Positions 43,406 through 52,671 of a stretch of 64,000 bases of DNA are shown piece after piece. The position numbers and the translations under genes are program-made. The stretch is taken from contig NZ_CP084560.1 in assembly GCF_021789175.1 (NCBI RefSeq), positions 1,674,001 through 1,738,000 of the forward strand. The letters are read 5' to 3'. This DNA comes from Arthrobacter sp. FW306-2-2C-D06B (lineage in GTDB: Bacteria; Actinomycetota; Actinomycetes; Actinomycetales; Micrococcaceae). The stretch's first letter is position 1, and each line of letters opens with the position of its first letter. The notes under the pieces are model-generated. The model saw nothing but the letters and a program-made list of their open reading frames with translations, was not told the origin of the DNA and made no database searches.

Positions 43406-43771
43406 ATGCCCCTCTCGGAGCACGAACAGAAGCTCCTCGAGCAACTCGAGAAGCAACTGCATGAGGACGATCCAAAGTTTGCCAATTCAATGGGCTCTGA
43501 CCCCATTCGCTCATGGTCGACCAGGCACATCGTTATTGGCGTTCTAGGCACTATCGCCGGGATTCTCTTGTTGTTGGTAGGTGTGTCCTTGCAGAACATC
43601 TTCCTTGGCGTGCTGGGCTTCATTGTGATGGGCGCCGGCGTTTACTTTGCCACCCTGAGAAGGGCAGCCGGCGGGAAGTCGAAGAGTGCCAAGCCGGGCA
43701 AGTCAAAGAACTCATTCATGAGCAACCTCGAAGAACGCTGGGACGAGCGCCGCCGCGGCGAAGAGAGCTGA
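43406..43771 (+). CDS. DUF3040 small membrane protein
   Basis: A 121-aa protein beginning MPLSEHEQKLLEQLEKQL, the signature of DUF3040, with two adjacent membrane helices (about 45-62 and 66-84) and a basic C-terminus. DUF3040 proteins are found in actinobacteria next to division genes and have no known activity. AAAGGAGG 5 bp before the ATG fixes the start; the frame stays open 45 codons upstream but is not conserved-looking. The leader contains small hairpins around 43303-43336 (GAACCC-T6-GGGTTC). Confidence 0.88.
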   Translation: MPLSEHEQKLLEQLEKQLHEDDPKFANSMGSDPIRSWSTRHIVIGVLGTIAGILLLLVGVSLQNIFLGVLGFIVMGAGVYFATLRRAAGGKSKSAKPGKSKNSFMSNLEERWDERRRGEES

Positions 43772-43845
43772 ACGCTCCACTAGGGGGCTTTTCCTTCACC
43801 GGGATGCCGAGTCCTCCACATTGCACCGCCAGGCTCCGGCCTGAT

Positions 43846-43880
43846 TGCGAAAAGACCCGAATATCGGGTCTTTTCGCATT
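43846..43880 (+). terminator. Terminator after the DUF3040 gene
   Basis: TGCGAAAAGACCCGA (43846-43860) pairs with TCGGGTCTTTTCGCA (43864-43878), 3-nt loop, then TTT. It isolates the dcw cluster from upstream transcription. Confidence 0.88.
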
Positions 43881-44050
43881 TAACGCCACGTTCGCCCCAC
43901 ATCGCGAGCCTGTAGGCGCGGTGGCGATGCCGCCGTCGAGCGCTTCCTGGAGCGCCGCCGCAAAGCCTCCTCCACTGGCAACCACCCCTGAGATCCACGT
44001 GTTTTCGGCCTCCCGCGTTCGAAAGTGGGGCAGAAACACGCCGGATTGCG

Positions 44051-44082
44051 TTGACTGTGGGGGCTTGTGGAGTAAAGTGGAG
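44051..44082 (+). promoter_or_regulatory. mraZ promoter with three MraZ boxes
   Basis: -35 TTGACT (44051-44056) and -10 TAAAGT (44073-44078) with a 16-bp spacer. Direct repeats GTGGGG, GTGGAG and GTGGAG begin at 44057, 44067 and 44077, exactly 10 bp apart. MraZ is known to bind TGGGN-type direct repeats with 10-bp periodicity. They cover the spacer and -10 element, so MraZ should repress its own operon. GTGGCG at 44097 is in phase after one missing repeat. Confidence 0.82.
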
Positions 44083-44148
44083 CAAGTAAGAGGGTAGTGG
44101 CGGCGTGGGGCAGGTACGGGCACCTTTACGGATGGGGGCGGTGGGCCA

Positions 44149-44580
44149 GTGTTTCTTGGCACGCATTCTCCTCGTCTGGACGAAAAGGGCCGGATCATCC
44201 TCCCCGCCAAGTTCCGCGAGGAACTTGCTGACGGCTTGGTGCTCACAAGGGGCCAGGAACGATGCATCTACGTCTTCAGCCAGCGGGAATTCGAACGTAT
44301 TCACGAATCCATGCGGGAGGCCCCCATTTCCTCCAAGCAGTCGCGTGACTACATCCGGGTTTTCCTGTCCGGAGCCTCTGACGAGGTACCTGACAAGCAG
44401 GGGCGCGTGACGATTCCGCCGGCGCTCCGGAGCTACGCAGGTCTTGAGCGGGAATTGGCGGTCATCGGCGCCGGAACCCGTGCAGAGATCTGGGATGCCC
44501 AGGCTTGGGATGAGTACCTGGCCGAGAAGGAAGCCGCCTTCTCGGAGACCGACGACGACAACCTTCCCGGATTCATTTAG
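44149..44580 (+). CDS. mraZ: Transcriptional regulator MraZ
   Basis: A 143-aa AbrB-fold protein with two tandem MraZ repeats, each carrying the DxxGR motif: [15 protein letters not shown] and [14 protein letters not shown]. It forms a ring-shaped oligomer that binds direct repeats upstream of its own gene and controls the dcw cluster. GTG start at 44149, as [14 protein letters not shown] is the family N-terminus. Matching operator repeats lie 67-92 bp upstream. Confidence 0.95.
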   Translation: MFLGTHSPRLDEKGRIILPAKFREELADGLVLTRGQERCIYVFSQREFERIHESMREAPISSKQSRDYIRVFLSGASDEVPDKQGRVTIPPALRSYAGLERELAVIGAGTRAEIWDAQAWDEYLAEKEAAFSETDDDNLPGFI

Positions 44581-44759
44581 AAACCGGGACAGGAAGCAGC
44601 AATGCTTCTTGGACGGGATCTCCAGCCGCCCATCACCTTGTTTTCCTGGCTCACCTTCCCCGGAGCCAGGCGGACACTGCGATAGGCGCGGATGGGGATC
44701 CGGCTCAAGAAGCGACCCGCCCAACTGACAGACGAACGATTCAGCTCTGAGGAGGCCGC

Positions 44760-45758
44760 ATGGAGGAGCAAGACGCGCCAAAACCAACCTCGGAGCGACA
44801 TGTACCGGTCCTGAAGGACCGGTGCATCAATTTGTTGGCACCGGGTTTTGAGGCCGCCCGCAGCCGTGGCGAGACGCCCGTCGTCATCGACGCCACGTTG
44901 GGAATGGGTGGCCACTCCGAAGCGATGCTGCAGCGCTTCCCCGATCTGCACCTTGTTGGCATAGACCGGGACGAAGAGGCCCTCGCCCTCGCCGGTGAGC
45001 GCCTGCAACCTTTCGCGGCCCGCACTGACCTGGTGCATGCCGTCTATGACGAAATCGAAGATGTCCTCGTAGACCTTGGAATCCCGGAAGTGCACGGCAT
45101 CCTCATGGATCTGGGTGTGTCTTCCCTCCAATTGGACGAGCGGGAGCGCGGCTTTGCCTACTCCTACGACGCGCCGCTGGATATGCGGATGGACACCAGC
45201 CGCGGCCAGACTGCCGCCGACGTCGTCAACAACTATTCCGAAGAAGACCTGGTACGGATTATCCGCAAGTGGGGCGAGGAGAAGTTCGCCGGTCGGATCG
45301 CAAACCGCATCGTCACGGCAAGGGCCGTCAAGCCTTTCGCCACCACCGGCGAGCTCGTCGAGCAGATCCGCGGCGTTGTTCCTGCGGCCGCCGCAAAGTC
45401 CGGCGGGCATCCGGCAAAGCGGACTTTCCAAGCCTTGCGGATTGAAGTCAACGAGGAACTCGACGTTCTGGAGAGAGCAGTGCCCGCGGCCCTCTCGGTC
45501 TCGGCAATGGGCGGACGGGTAGTGGTGATGTCGTATCACTCACTCGAAGACAAGATCGTGAAATCGGTCTTCCAGTCCCGGTCCAAGTCGTCGGCCCCGC
45601 TCGGCTTCCCCGTGGAGCTGGAAGAGCATAAGCCGGAATTCAAGACCCTGACCAAGGGCACGGAAGTGCCCACACCTGAAGAAATCGCCGAAAACCCGCG
45701 TGCGGCATCTGCCCGCCTGCGGGCCGTGGAACGCATCAAAGCGAGGAGAACAGCATGA
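44760..45758 (+). CDS. rsmH: 16S rRNA (cytosine(1402)-N4)-methyltransferase
   Basis: A 332-aa SAM-dependent methyltransferase acting on C1402 of 16S rRNA. Motif I is [15 protein letters not shown], with GIDRDEEAL and, later, [15 protein letters not shown] and the C-terminal [19 protein letters not shown] precedes the ATG. The stop overlaps the ftsL start (ATGA). The gap of 179 bp after mraZ has no obvious terminator, so both are probably in one transcript. Confidence 0.96.
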   Translation: MEEQDAPKPTSERHVPVLKDRCINLLAPGFEAARSRGETPVVIDATLGMGGHSEAMLQRFPDLHLVGIDRDEEALALAGERLQPFAARTDLVHAVYDEIEDVLVDLGIPEVHGILMDLGVSSLQLDERERGFAYSYDAPLDMRMDTSRGQTAADVVNNYSEEDLVRIIRKWGEEKFAGRIANRIVTARAVKPFATTGELVEQIRGVVPAAAAKSGGHPAKRTFQALRIEVNEELDVLERAVPAALSVSAMGGRVVVMSYHSLEDKIVKSVFQSRSKSSAPLGFPVELEEHKPEFKTLTKGTEVPTPEEIAENPRAASARLRAVERIKARRTA

Positions 45759-46420
45759 GCACCGCTGCCGCGAAGATCCTGCCGACCACGGTGGGGAACA
45801 CCGCGCGTGCCCTGCCCGCCCGGGGACCGGAACGCGACACGGGCCGCAAGGCGCGGACACCGCTCTCGCTCGTCCAGAGTGTTCCCGGACGACGGCGGAC
45901 TCCCTTCGTCGTCTTTTGCTTCGGCGTGCTGGCGGCCGCCTTGTTGACTGTCCTGGTACTCAACATCTCCGTTTCCACGGCCCAATACGACCTTGTGAAG
46001 CTCCGGAACGACGCTGCATCCCTGAACAAGCAGAACCAGGATCTGACACAGCAGGTCCAGAACTACCAGGCTCCCCAGAATCTTGCGGCCAAGGCTGCAG
46101 AATTGGGCATGGTAGCTTCCACTGCCACGGGCCAGATCGATCTGGACAACCTGACCGTCACAGGAAAGGCCACGCCGGCAACCAAGGGACAGAATCCCGG
46201 TGCCGTCATCGCTGCTCCTGCGGTTGCAGGCCAATCCAGCGTCGCAGCTCCTGCACCCGCCAAGAACGATTCACTGGACACCCGTAAGCCCAACGGTGCA
46301 GCCGACTCCACGGCGGCCAAACCGCAGGCGCCCGCGGTTCCTGCGGCACCCAAGCCGCCGGTTGTGGATCTCCACGGTGGTTCGGTCCCCGCTCCGCAGC
46401 AGAAGGTACCCGGGCAGTAG
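45755..46420 (+). CDS. ftsL: FtsL-like septum protein
   Basis: A 221-aa bitopic membrane protein. A cytoplasmic basic segment (1-49), one membrane helix (about 50-72, [19 protein letters not shown]), a coiled coil of the divisome FtsL type (74-104) and a long Ala/Pro/Lys-rich outer tail (about 120-221). Position between rsmH and the class B PBP identifies it, since FtsL sequences diverge strongly. It should stabilise the FtsB/FtsQ/FtsI/FtsW complex. The tail is unusually long for FtsL. Confidence 0.85.
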   Translation: MSTAAAKILPTTVGNTARALPARGPERDTGRKARTPLSLVQSVPGRRRTPFVVFCFGVLAAALLTVLVLNISVSTAQYDLVKLRNDAASLNKQNQDLTQQVQNYQAPQNLAAKAAELGMVASTATGQIDLDNLTVTGKATPATKGQNPGAVIAAPAVAGQSSVAAPAPAKNDSLDTRKPNGAADSTAAKPQAPAVPAAPKPPVVDLHGGSVPAPQQKVPGQ

Positions 46421-46474
46421 CGTCCAGCCGACCTGATTTCAGGTGACCAGCAAGGCAAGCAGCAAGGAATCGAC

Positions 46475-48271
46475 GTGGTGCAGAAGACCGGCAAATCGAA
46501 GAACAAGAGAACGCCGGTGGCGAAGAAGCGCCTGCGCCTCGGCCTCGGAATCATGCTGACGCTGTTGCTGGTGGTCGGGGGCAAATTGTTCCTCGTCCAG
46601 GGGCTCGACGTCGGTGGCCTGGCCGAGGCTGCCTACAACAACCGGCTGACGACCACCGTCCTGCCGGCCGAACGCGGCAAGATCATTGACGCCAACGGCA
46701 CCGTGCTGGCCAGCAGCGTGATCCGTTACAACATTGTGGTGGACCAAACGGTCAACACCAACACGTCCGAGTTTTCGCGCTACAACGCCCAGACCCAAGC
46801 CATCGATAAGATCTCCAGGACCCAGGGGATAGCGGAGCTTTCCAGCGTCCTGGGGATGGACGTCAACCAGGTGACTCAGGCCGTGACCGGCGGCAAGAAA
46901 TACAACATCGTGGCCAAGGAAGTGAAGCCGGACGTCGAGGACCGGATATCCCAACTCCACATCCCGGGTATCGTCTCGGAGGGCATCAGCAAGCGCGTCT
47001 ATCCCAACGGCAGCGTCGCCGGTGGCATCATCGGCTTCCTCAAGGACGGCACCACGGGCCAAGCCGGCCTTGAGCAGACCCAAGACGACCTCCTCCGCGG
47101 CAAGGACGGCAAGCGCGTCTTTGAGATCGGCGCGGACGGTCTCCGTATCCCCGTGGCAACCGATCTGCTGACCCCGGCAGTCAACGGCAAAGACGTCAAG
47201 CTGACGCTGAACACGGACATCCAGTACTTTGCGCAGCAGGCCATCCAGAGCCAGGTCAACCAGCTCAATGCCGAGTGGGGATCAATCGTCGTTGAGGACA
47301 TCAAGACCGGGAACCTCATTGCGATGGCGGATACGAACGCCCCGGATCCCAACGACCCGGGCAAAGTGGCGGCTGCGGACCGCGGCGTTCGGTCAGTGAC
47401 AGCCGCCTATGAGCCTGGTTCGGTGGAGAAGATGATCACCGCGTCCGCTGCGATCAATGAAGGAAAGTCCAGCCCCTTGGACACCGTTACCGTTCCTCCT
47501 GCCGTGACCATCGACGGTCAGACCTTCACCGATGCCTTCCTCCACGGAACCGAACAGCGGACCCTCGCCGGTATCCTCGGCTACTCGATGAACACCGGTA
47601 CCGTGATGATCGGCAGCCGGTTGAGCAAGCAACAGCGCTACGACTATCTCCAGCGCTTCGGCATCGGGGAAGCGCCGGACATTGGTCTTCCCGCCGAAGC
47701 CTCAGGAATCCTTGCCAAGCCCGATCAATGGGACGACCGGCAGCAGTACACTGTCCTGTTCGGCCAAGGCGTTTCCCAGTCCACGCTGCAGACCGTCCGG
47801 GCATACCAAAGCGTGGCCAACGACGGCGTGATGCTGCAACCCAGGTTGATCGACGGCTACGTCGGCGCCGACGGGGTCGAGGCGAAAGCACCTGCCAAGG
47901 ACGCCCGGCAAGTCGTTACCAAGGACACCGCGCAGCAAGTGCGGGACATCCTGGAGAGCAACGTGACGATGGGCGAAGTGAAAGATGCCGGCATCGACGG
48001 ATACCGGGTGGGCGCCAAGACGGGAACGTCCGAGGCACCCCGCGAAGACGGCCTGCCCGGCTTCGATGGCTTCACGGCTTCCATCATTGGGATGGCGCCC
48101 ATGGAAAATCCACGGTTCATCGTCGAGGTTGTTGTCCAGAGGCCCAAGGGCAACATCTACGGCATCACGCAAGGACCGATTTTCCGCTCGGTGATGGGCC
48201 AGGTCCTGCGCACCTACAACGTCCCGCCGTCCACCGGCACTCCGGCGCGGTTCCCCCAATACGGCAAATAA
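46475..48271 (+). CDS. ftsI: Class B penicillin-binding protein (FtsI/PbpB)
   Basis: A 598-aa septal transpeptidase. A basic start and one membrane helix (about 17-40) precede the PBP dimer domain (about 60-230) with LPAERGKIIDANG. The transpeptidase domain holds the active Ser in EPGSVEKM (SxxK), SMN in GYSMNTGTV and KTG in VGAKTGTSE. It crosslinks new wall at the septum with FtsW. GTG at 46475 has AAGGAA 6 bp upstream; a second GTG directly follows. No PASTA repeats are present. Confidence 0.94.
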   Translation: MVQKTGKSKNKRTPVAKKRLRLGLGIMLTLLLVVGGKLFLVQGLDVGGLAEAAYNNRLTTTVLPAERGKIIDANGTVLASSVIRYNIVVDQTVNTNTSEFSRYNAQTQAIDKISRTQGIAELSSVLGMDVNQVTQAVTGGKKYNIVAKEVKPDVEDRISQLHIPGIVSEGISKRVYPNGSVAGGIIGFLKDGTTGQAGLEQTQDDLLRGKDGKRVFEIGADGLRIPVATDLLTPAVNGKDVKLTLNTDIQYFAQQAIQSQVNQLNAEWGSIVVEDIKTGNLIAMADTNAPDPNDPGKVAAADRGVRSVTAAYEPGSVEKMITASAAINEGKSSPLDTVTVPPAVTIDGQTFTDAFLHGTEQRTLAGILGYSMNTGTVMIGSRLSKQQRYDYLQRFGIGEAPDIGLPAEASGILAKPDQWDDRQQYTVLFGQGVSQSTLQTVRAYQSVANDGVMLQPRLIDGYVGADGVEAKAPAKDARQVVTKDTAQQVRDILESNVTMGEVKDAGIDGYRVGAKTGTSEAPREDGLPGFDGFTASIIGMAPMENPRFIVEVVVQRPKGNIYGITQGPIFRSVMGQVLRTYNVPPSTGTPARFPQYGK

Positions 48272-48374
48272 GGACCAGGACTGCACATAGGGGCAGTACG
48301 GCAAGTAGTTCAGTTTCGCCAAGTAAGCTTGTTGGGCATCTGTCCGGCCACATTTAGATCAACCCATGCCGTTA

Positions 48375-48396
48375 GCGGGAGCCCAAGGGTTCCCGC
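48375..48396 (+). promoter_or_regulatory. Hairpin in the murE leader
   Basis: GCGGGAGCC pairs with GGTTCCCGC (one G-T wobble) around a 4-nt turn, 35 bp before the TTG start of murE. It lies in the longest gap of the dcw genes (159 bp). It may be a leader element or a weak attenuator. Confidence 0.35.
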
Positions 48397-48430
48397 GCGG
48401 CCAGTTTTACGAGTACCAACGGAGACCACC

Positions 48431-50068
48431 TTGTCAGAGCAGAATGATGCCGTATCGATCCCTACAGGGAACCCGCCGGCTACGGACAAACCCGGCTTCC
48501 GTCCAGCCGTCGTGGCGCCCGTTGCCCTGGAGGCCATCGCATCCTCCCTCGGAATCGCGCTGACCCCGGACTCAGCCGGTACGTCGGTCACTGGTGTGTC
48601 CCTCAACTCGCGCACCGTCGAGCCGGGTGACCTGTACTTGGCCCTTCCCGGTGCCACACGCCACGGGGCAGACTTTGTCACCCAGGCGGTGGCAGCCGGT
48701 GCTGTGGCCGTTGTGACCGATGAGGACGGCGCACGTCAACTGGCACTTGAGGACCTTGCAGTTCCGGTGCTGATCGTTGGCGATCCCCGTGCAGCCGTCG
48801 GCACCCTCGCTGCCCTCGTTTATCGAAGCCAGCCCCTCGATGGGGTTTCGCCCACGCTCTTCGGCGTAACTGGTACCAACGGCAAAACCACGACGACGTA
48901 TTTCATCAACTCCTTGCTCCGTGCCCTGGGCATGAATCCGGGCCTGATCGGGACGATTGAAATTCTTGCGGGGGGCGAGGCCATCCCGAGCCTGCTGACC
49001 ACGCCGGAGTCAACGGACGTCCATGCCTTGCTCGCCCTCATGCGTGAACGTGGGTTGGAGGCGGCTTCCATGGAGGTTTCTTCCCATGCTCTTTCGTTCC
49101 ACAGGGTCGACTCGGTGACGTTCGACGTTGCCGGCTTCACCAATCTGACGCAGGACCACCTCGATCTCCACGGAAGCATGGACGAATACTTCCGTACCAA
49201 GGCGGAGCTGTTTACGAGAGCGCGCGCACGGCGGGCCGTAGTGACCGTGGACGATCCGTGGGGGCGCTTGCTGGCCGAAGAGGCGGGAATTCCCGTCACC
49301 ACGCTGTCGGCCACCGCCGGGAGCGAAGCTGACTGGACGGTCGAGTCTTCCAAACCACGCGGACTTGGAACGGACTTCGAATTGCGCCACCGCGATGGAT
49401 CGGTCCTGCGCGTCCATACAGGATTGCCGGGTGATTTCAACGTCGCCAATGCGGCCCTGGCCACCATCATGGTGCTCGACTCCGGCATCGACCGGTCGGC
49501 ACTTCAGGCGGCGCTGGACAGCCACGATCCCTTCACCGTTTCGGTACCCGGCCGGATGCAGCTGATCTCGGATGCCCCGGCTTCCGTTGTCGATTTCGCA
49601 CACAACCCGGACGCGCTGGCGCGGGCCCTGAAGGCCGTACGATCGCAAGCACCCGGATCCCGGGTGATCGTCGTTTTCGGCGCCACAGGACAGCGCGACC
49701 AGGGCAAGAGGCCGACCATGGGCGCCATCGCCGCCCGGCTCGCCGATGTCGTGATTGTCAGCGACGACGATCCCCATGACGAAGACGCCGCGGCGATCCG
49801 TGCGGAAGTCATCGCCGGCGCCCGGGCCGCCCGCGAGTCGGAGGACCTTGACTGCGAGATCGTGGAAGCGTACCCCCGGGACGTCGCCATCCGCCAAGCC
49901 GTGGATCTGGCCACCGAGAAGGACACCATCCTGATCGCCGGCCGAGGACACGAGGTCTGGCAGGAAGTGAAGGGCGTCAACCTTGCCCTCGACGACCGGG
50001 TGGAACTGCGGGCGGCCTTGACAGCCAGGGGATTCAAGGTTTCCACGGACGAGCGGATAGAGTCCTAG
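48431..50068 (+). CDS. murE: UDP-MurNAc-tripeptide synthetase MurE, probably L-lysine type
   Basis: A 545-aa Mur ligase adding the third residue to UDP-MurNAc-L-Ala-D-Glu. ATP loop [11 protein letters not shown], Mur ligase central domain, and VIVVFGATGQRDQGKRP in the C-terminal domain. The pocket that in meso-diaminopimelate enzymes reads DNPR here reads DDPH (446-449), which argues for L-lysine, the diamino acid usual in Arthrobacter walls. The start is a TTG (48431) with GGAGA upstream, in the position where related proteins begin; no ATG or GTG suits better. Confidence 0.92.
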   Translation: MSEQNDAVSIPTGNPPATDKPGFRPAVVAPVALEAIASSLGIALTPDSAGTSVTGVSLNSRTVEPGDLYLALPGATRHGADFVTQAVAAGAVAVVTDEDGARQLALEDLAVPVLIVGDPRAAVGTLAALVYRSQPLDGVSPTLFGVTGTNGKTTTTYFINSLLRALGMNPGLIGTIEILAGGEAIPSLLTTPESTDVHALLALMRERGLEAASMEVSSHALSFHRVDSVTFDVAGFTNLTQDHLDLHGSMDEYFRTKAELFTRARARRAVVTVDDPWGRLLAEEAGIPVTTLSATAGSEADWTVESSKPRGLGTDFELRHRDGSVLRVHTGLPGDFNVANAALATIMVLDSGIDRSALQAALDSHDPFTVSVPGRMQLISDAPASVVDFAHNPDALARALKAVRSQAPGSRVIVVFGATGQRDQGKRPTMGAIAARLADVVIVSDDDPHDEDAAAIRAEVIAGARAARESEDLDCEIVEAYPRDVAIRQAVDLATEKDTILIAGRGHEVWQEVKGVNLALDDRVELRAALTARGFKVSTDERIES

Positions 50069-50074
50069 ACCGAG

Positions 50075-51565
50075 ATGATTGCACTTACTGCGGCGGAGAT
50101 CGCCGATATTACCAATGGCCGATTGGCAGCGGATCCGGGCATTGTCCCGGCGTCCATCGTCACCGACTCCCGCGAGGCGGCCGCCGGATCGTTGTACGTG
50201 GCCAAACCAGGAGAGAACGCCGACGGCCACGCCTACGTGGGCGCCGCTTTCGAGCGCGGGGCTGTCCTGGCGCTGACCGAGCGCGACGTTTCCGACGACG
50301 ACGGCCGGCCGTACCCCGCCGTCGTCGTCGATGACGCCGTGATCGCGATGGGTGCCCTGGCCGCAGAGTCCGTGCGCCGCATCCGCGCCGCACGTACGGC
50401 CCAAGGGGAGCCCTTCACTGTCATCGGGATCACAGGCTCGGCGGGCAAGACCACCACCAAGGACTTGCTCGCGGGCATTCTTTCCCGGGACGGCGCCACA
50501 GTGGCACCGCAGGGTTCGTACAACGGTGAAGTCGGCGTGCCGCTCACCGTGTTCGGAGCCGATGCGGGCACGCGTTACCTCGTGATCGAAATGGGCGCCA
50601 CCGGTGTCGGCCACATCAAATACCTCGCCGAGATGGTCAAGCCGGACATCGGCGTCGTTCTTTGCGTCGGCACCGCCCACGCCGGAGAGTTCGGCGGGGT
50701 GGAGAACATAGCGAAGGCCAAGGGCGAACTCGTCGAGGCGCTGGGGAAGGACGGAACCGCCGTCATCAACCTCGACGACGCGCGCGTCGCGGCGATGGTC
50801 TCCCGCACCCAGGCCAAAGTGCTCGGAACCACCGCTACGGGCATTTCCGGCTCCGAGGTCGAAGCCAGGAACGCCGATATCGATGAAGACGGCCACCCGG
50901 AGTTCGAACTCATCCTTCCCGACGGCGGGGTCCCCCATCGCGTCCACAGCAAGCTCATCGGTGCGCACCACGTCACCAACCTGCTTGCCGCCGCGGCCGC
51001 CGCGTTCGCGGCGGGCCTCCCTGCAGCCGGGATCGCCGACTCGCTGAGCGAGCAGTCCCCGGCCAGCCGGTGGAGAATGGAACGCACTGAACGGGCAGAC
51101 GGCGTCACCATCATCAACGACGCGTACAACGCGAATCCGGAATCCATGCGTGCAGCCTTGCGCACCCTCGCCGACCTCGGCCAGGGGCGCCGCACCTGGG
51201 CGGTGCTGGGCGCGATGTTGGAACTCGGCGAAGATTCCATTCGCGAACACACCGCAGTGGGGACGCAAGTGGTTCGCTTGAACATTTCCAGGCTCGTGGT
51301 GGTTGGCCGCGAAGCCCGGGCGCTGTACATTTCCGCGATCCAGGAAGGCTCCTGGGGCGACGAGTGCATTTTCGCCGAAACGGCCGACGAGGCCTACGAA
51401 CTGCTGCAGGCCGAGCTCAAACCAGGCGACTTGGTGCTTTTCAAGTCCTCCAACGGGGTCGGCTTAAGGCATTTGGGTGATCGGATAGCATTACCTCCAC
51501 AGGCCGGTACGAGTGCGAACACCGCGGCTGCAACTGCCGCCAATGAAGGGAACGAGCTGCTGTGA
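50075..51565 (+). CDS. murF: UDP-MurNAc-tripeptide:D-Ala-D-Ala ligase
   Basis: A 496-aa Mur ligase that adds D-Ala-D-Ala to complete the UDP-MurNAc-pentapeptide. The ATP loop is [15 protein letters not shown] (Ala in place of the more common Asn). The MurF signatures [18 protein letters not shown] and [17 protein letters not shown] are present. ATG start 6 bp after murE. Its stop overlaps the mraY start (GTGA). The C-terminal stretch of about 25 residues is Ala/Thr-rich. Confidence 0.95.
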   Translation: MIALTAAEIADITNGRLAADPGIVPASIVTDSREAAAGSLYVAKPGENADGHAYVGAAFERGAVLALTERDVSDDDGRPYPAVVVDDAVIAMGALAAESVRRIRAARTAQGEPFTVIGITGSAGKTTTKDLLAGILSRDGATVAPQGSYNGEVGVPLTVFGADAGTRYLVIEMGATGVGHIKYLAEMVKPDIGVVLCVGTAHAGEFGGVENIAKAKGELVEALGKDGTAVINLDDARVAAMVSRTQAKVLGTTATGISGSEVEARNADIDEDGHPEFELILPDGGVPHRVHSKLIGAHHVTNLLAAAAAAFAAGLPAAGIADSLSEQSPASRWRMERTERADGVTIINDAYNANPESMRAALRTLADLGQGRRTWAVLGAMLELGEDSIREHTAVGTQVVRLNISRLVVVGREARALYISAIQEGSWGDECIFAETADEAYELLQAELKPGDLVLFKSSNGVGLRHLGDRIALPPQAGTSANTAAATAANEGNELL

Positions 51566-52671
51566 TTGCACTGTTGATCGGCGCGGGCGTCGCCCTCCTG
51601 GTGGCTTTGGTCGGAACGCCACTCTTCATCCGGTTCCTCGTCACCAAGGGATACGGACAGTTCATCCGCGACGACGGACCCACCTCCCACCACACCAAGC
51701 GTGGTACTCCTACCATGGGCGGGACGGTCGTGGTGGCCGCCGTCCTCATCAGCTATGGGTTGACCCACCTGATCATGTGGATGATGAACCCGCGATCACC
51801 GGGCCCGTCAGCTTCGGGCTTGCTCTTGTTGTTCCTGATGGTGGGTATGGGATTCGTTGGTTTCCTCGACGATTTCATCAAGATTTCCAAGCAACGCAGC
51901 CTCGGACTCAATGCCAAGGCCAAGCTGATTCTCCAAGCATTTGTTGGCATTGTCTTCGCAGTACTCGTCCTGAACTTCCCCGACTCGCAGGGGATCACGC
52001 CGGCCTCAACCCATATTTCCCTTGTGCGGGACATTCCCTGGCTGAACCTGGCCTTCGGGGGCACCGTCCTCGGAGCCATCCTGTTTGTCATCTGGTCGAA
52101 CCTGATCGTGACTGCGGCAACCAACGGCGTCAACCTGACGGACGGACTGGACGGCCTTGCCGCCGGCGCCTCCATCATGGTCTTCGGGGCGTACACACTC
52201 ATGGGAATCTGGCAGAACAACCAGGCGTGCGGTTCACCCCGCGAGGCGGGCAGCGGCTGCTATTCGGTCCGCGACCCGCTCGACCTGGCGCTCCTGGCGG
52301 CCATTTGCAGTGCCGCGCTGGTGGGTTTCCTCTGGTGGAACACGTCTCCGGCGAAGATCTTCATGGGAGACACCGGGTCCCTGGCGATCGGCGGAGCGGT
52401 GGCCGGCTTTGCGATCCTCTCCCGCACCGAACTTCTCTTGGGCATCATCGGTGGGCTTTTCGTCCTCATCACGCTGTCGGTCATCATCCAGGTGGGCTAC
52501 TTCAAGGTCACCAAGGGTAAGCGGGTCTTCAAAATGGCGCCCCTTCAGCATCATTTCGAACTCAAGGGCTGGGCCGAGATCACGGTGGTTGTCCGATTCT
52601 GGATTCTTTGTGGCTTGTTCGTCGCCGCAGGCCTTGGGATTTTCTATGCTGAATGGGTGGTGCTGCTGTGA
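51562..52671 (+). CDS. mraY: Phospho-MurNAc-pentapeptide transferase
   Basis: A 369-aa integral membrane enzyme that moves phospho-MurNAc-pentapeptide onto undecaprenyl phosphate, forming lipid I. The three catalytic/Mg2+ blocks are [21 protein letters not shown] and [14 protein letters not shown]. About ten membrane helices. A short extra loop ([14 protein letters not shown], about 231-244) sits on the outer side. GTG start overlapping murF. Its stop overlaps the murD start in GTGA. Confidence 0.96.
   Translation: MIALLIGAGVALLVALVGTPLFIRFLVTKGYGQFIRDDGPTSHHTKRGTPTMGGTVVVAAVLISYGLTHLIMWMMNPRSPGPSASGLLLLFLMVGMGFVGFLDDFIKISKQRSLGLNAKAKLILQAFVGIVFAVLVLNFPDSQGITPASTHISLVRDIPWLNLAFGGTVLGAILFVIWSNLIVTAATNGVNLTDGLDGLAAGASIMVFGAYTLMGIWQNNQACGSPREAGSGCYSVRDPLDLALLAAICSAALVGFLWWNTSPAKIFMGDTGSLAIGGAVAGFAILSRTELLLGIIGGLFVLITLSVIIQVGYFKVTKGKRVFKMAPLQHHFELKGWAEITVVVRFWILCGLFVAAGLGIFYAEWVVLL

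Larger units (their letters stand above)
43772..44148. other. 377-bp intergenic region before mraZ
   Basis: It contains the DUF3040 terminator (43846-43880) and the mraZ promoter/operator (44051-44082). The 170 bp between them has no gene I can support; open frames there are weak and run antisense to mraZ. Confidence 0.6.

Noticed and set aside
43885..44050. A gene between the DUF3040 terminator and the mraZ promoter
   Set aside because: Open frames there lack ribosome sites, run mainly antisense to mraZ, and show no conserved motif.
49010..51268. A 752-codon minus-strand frame opposite murE and murF
   Set aside because: Antisense to two complete Mur ligase genes; no protein-like features.
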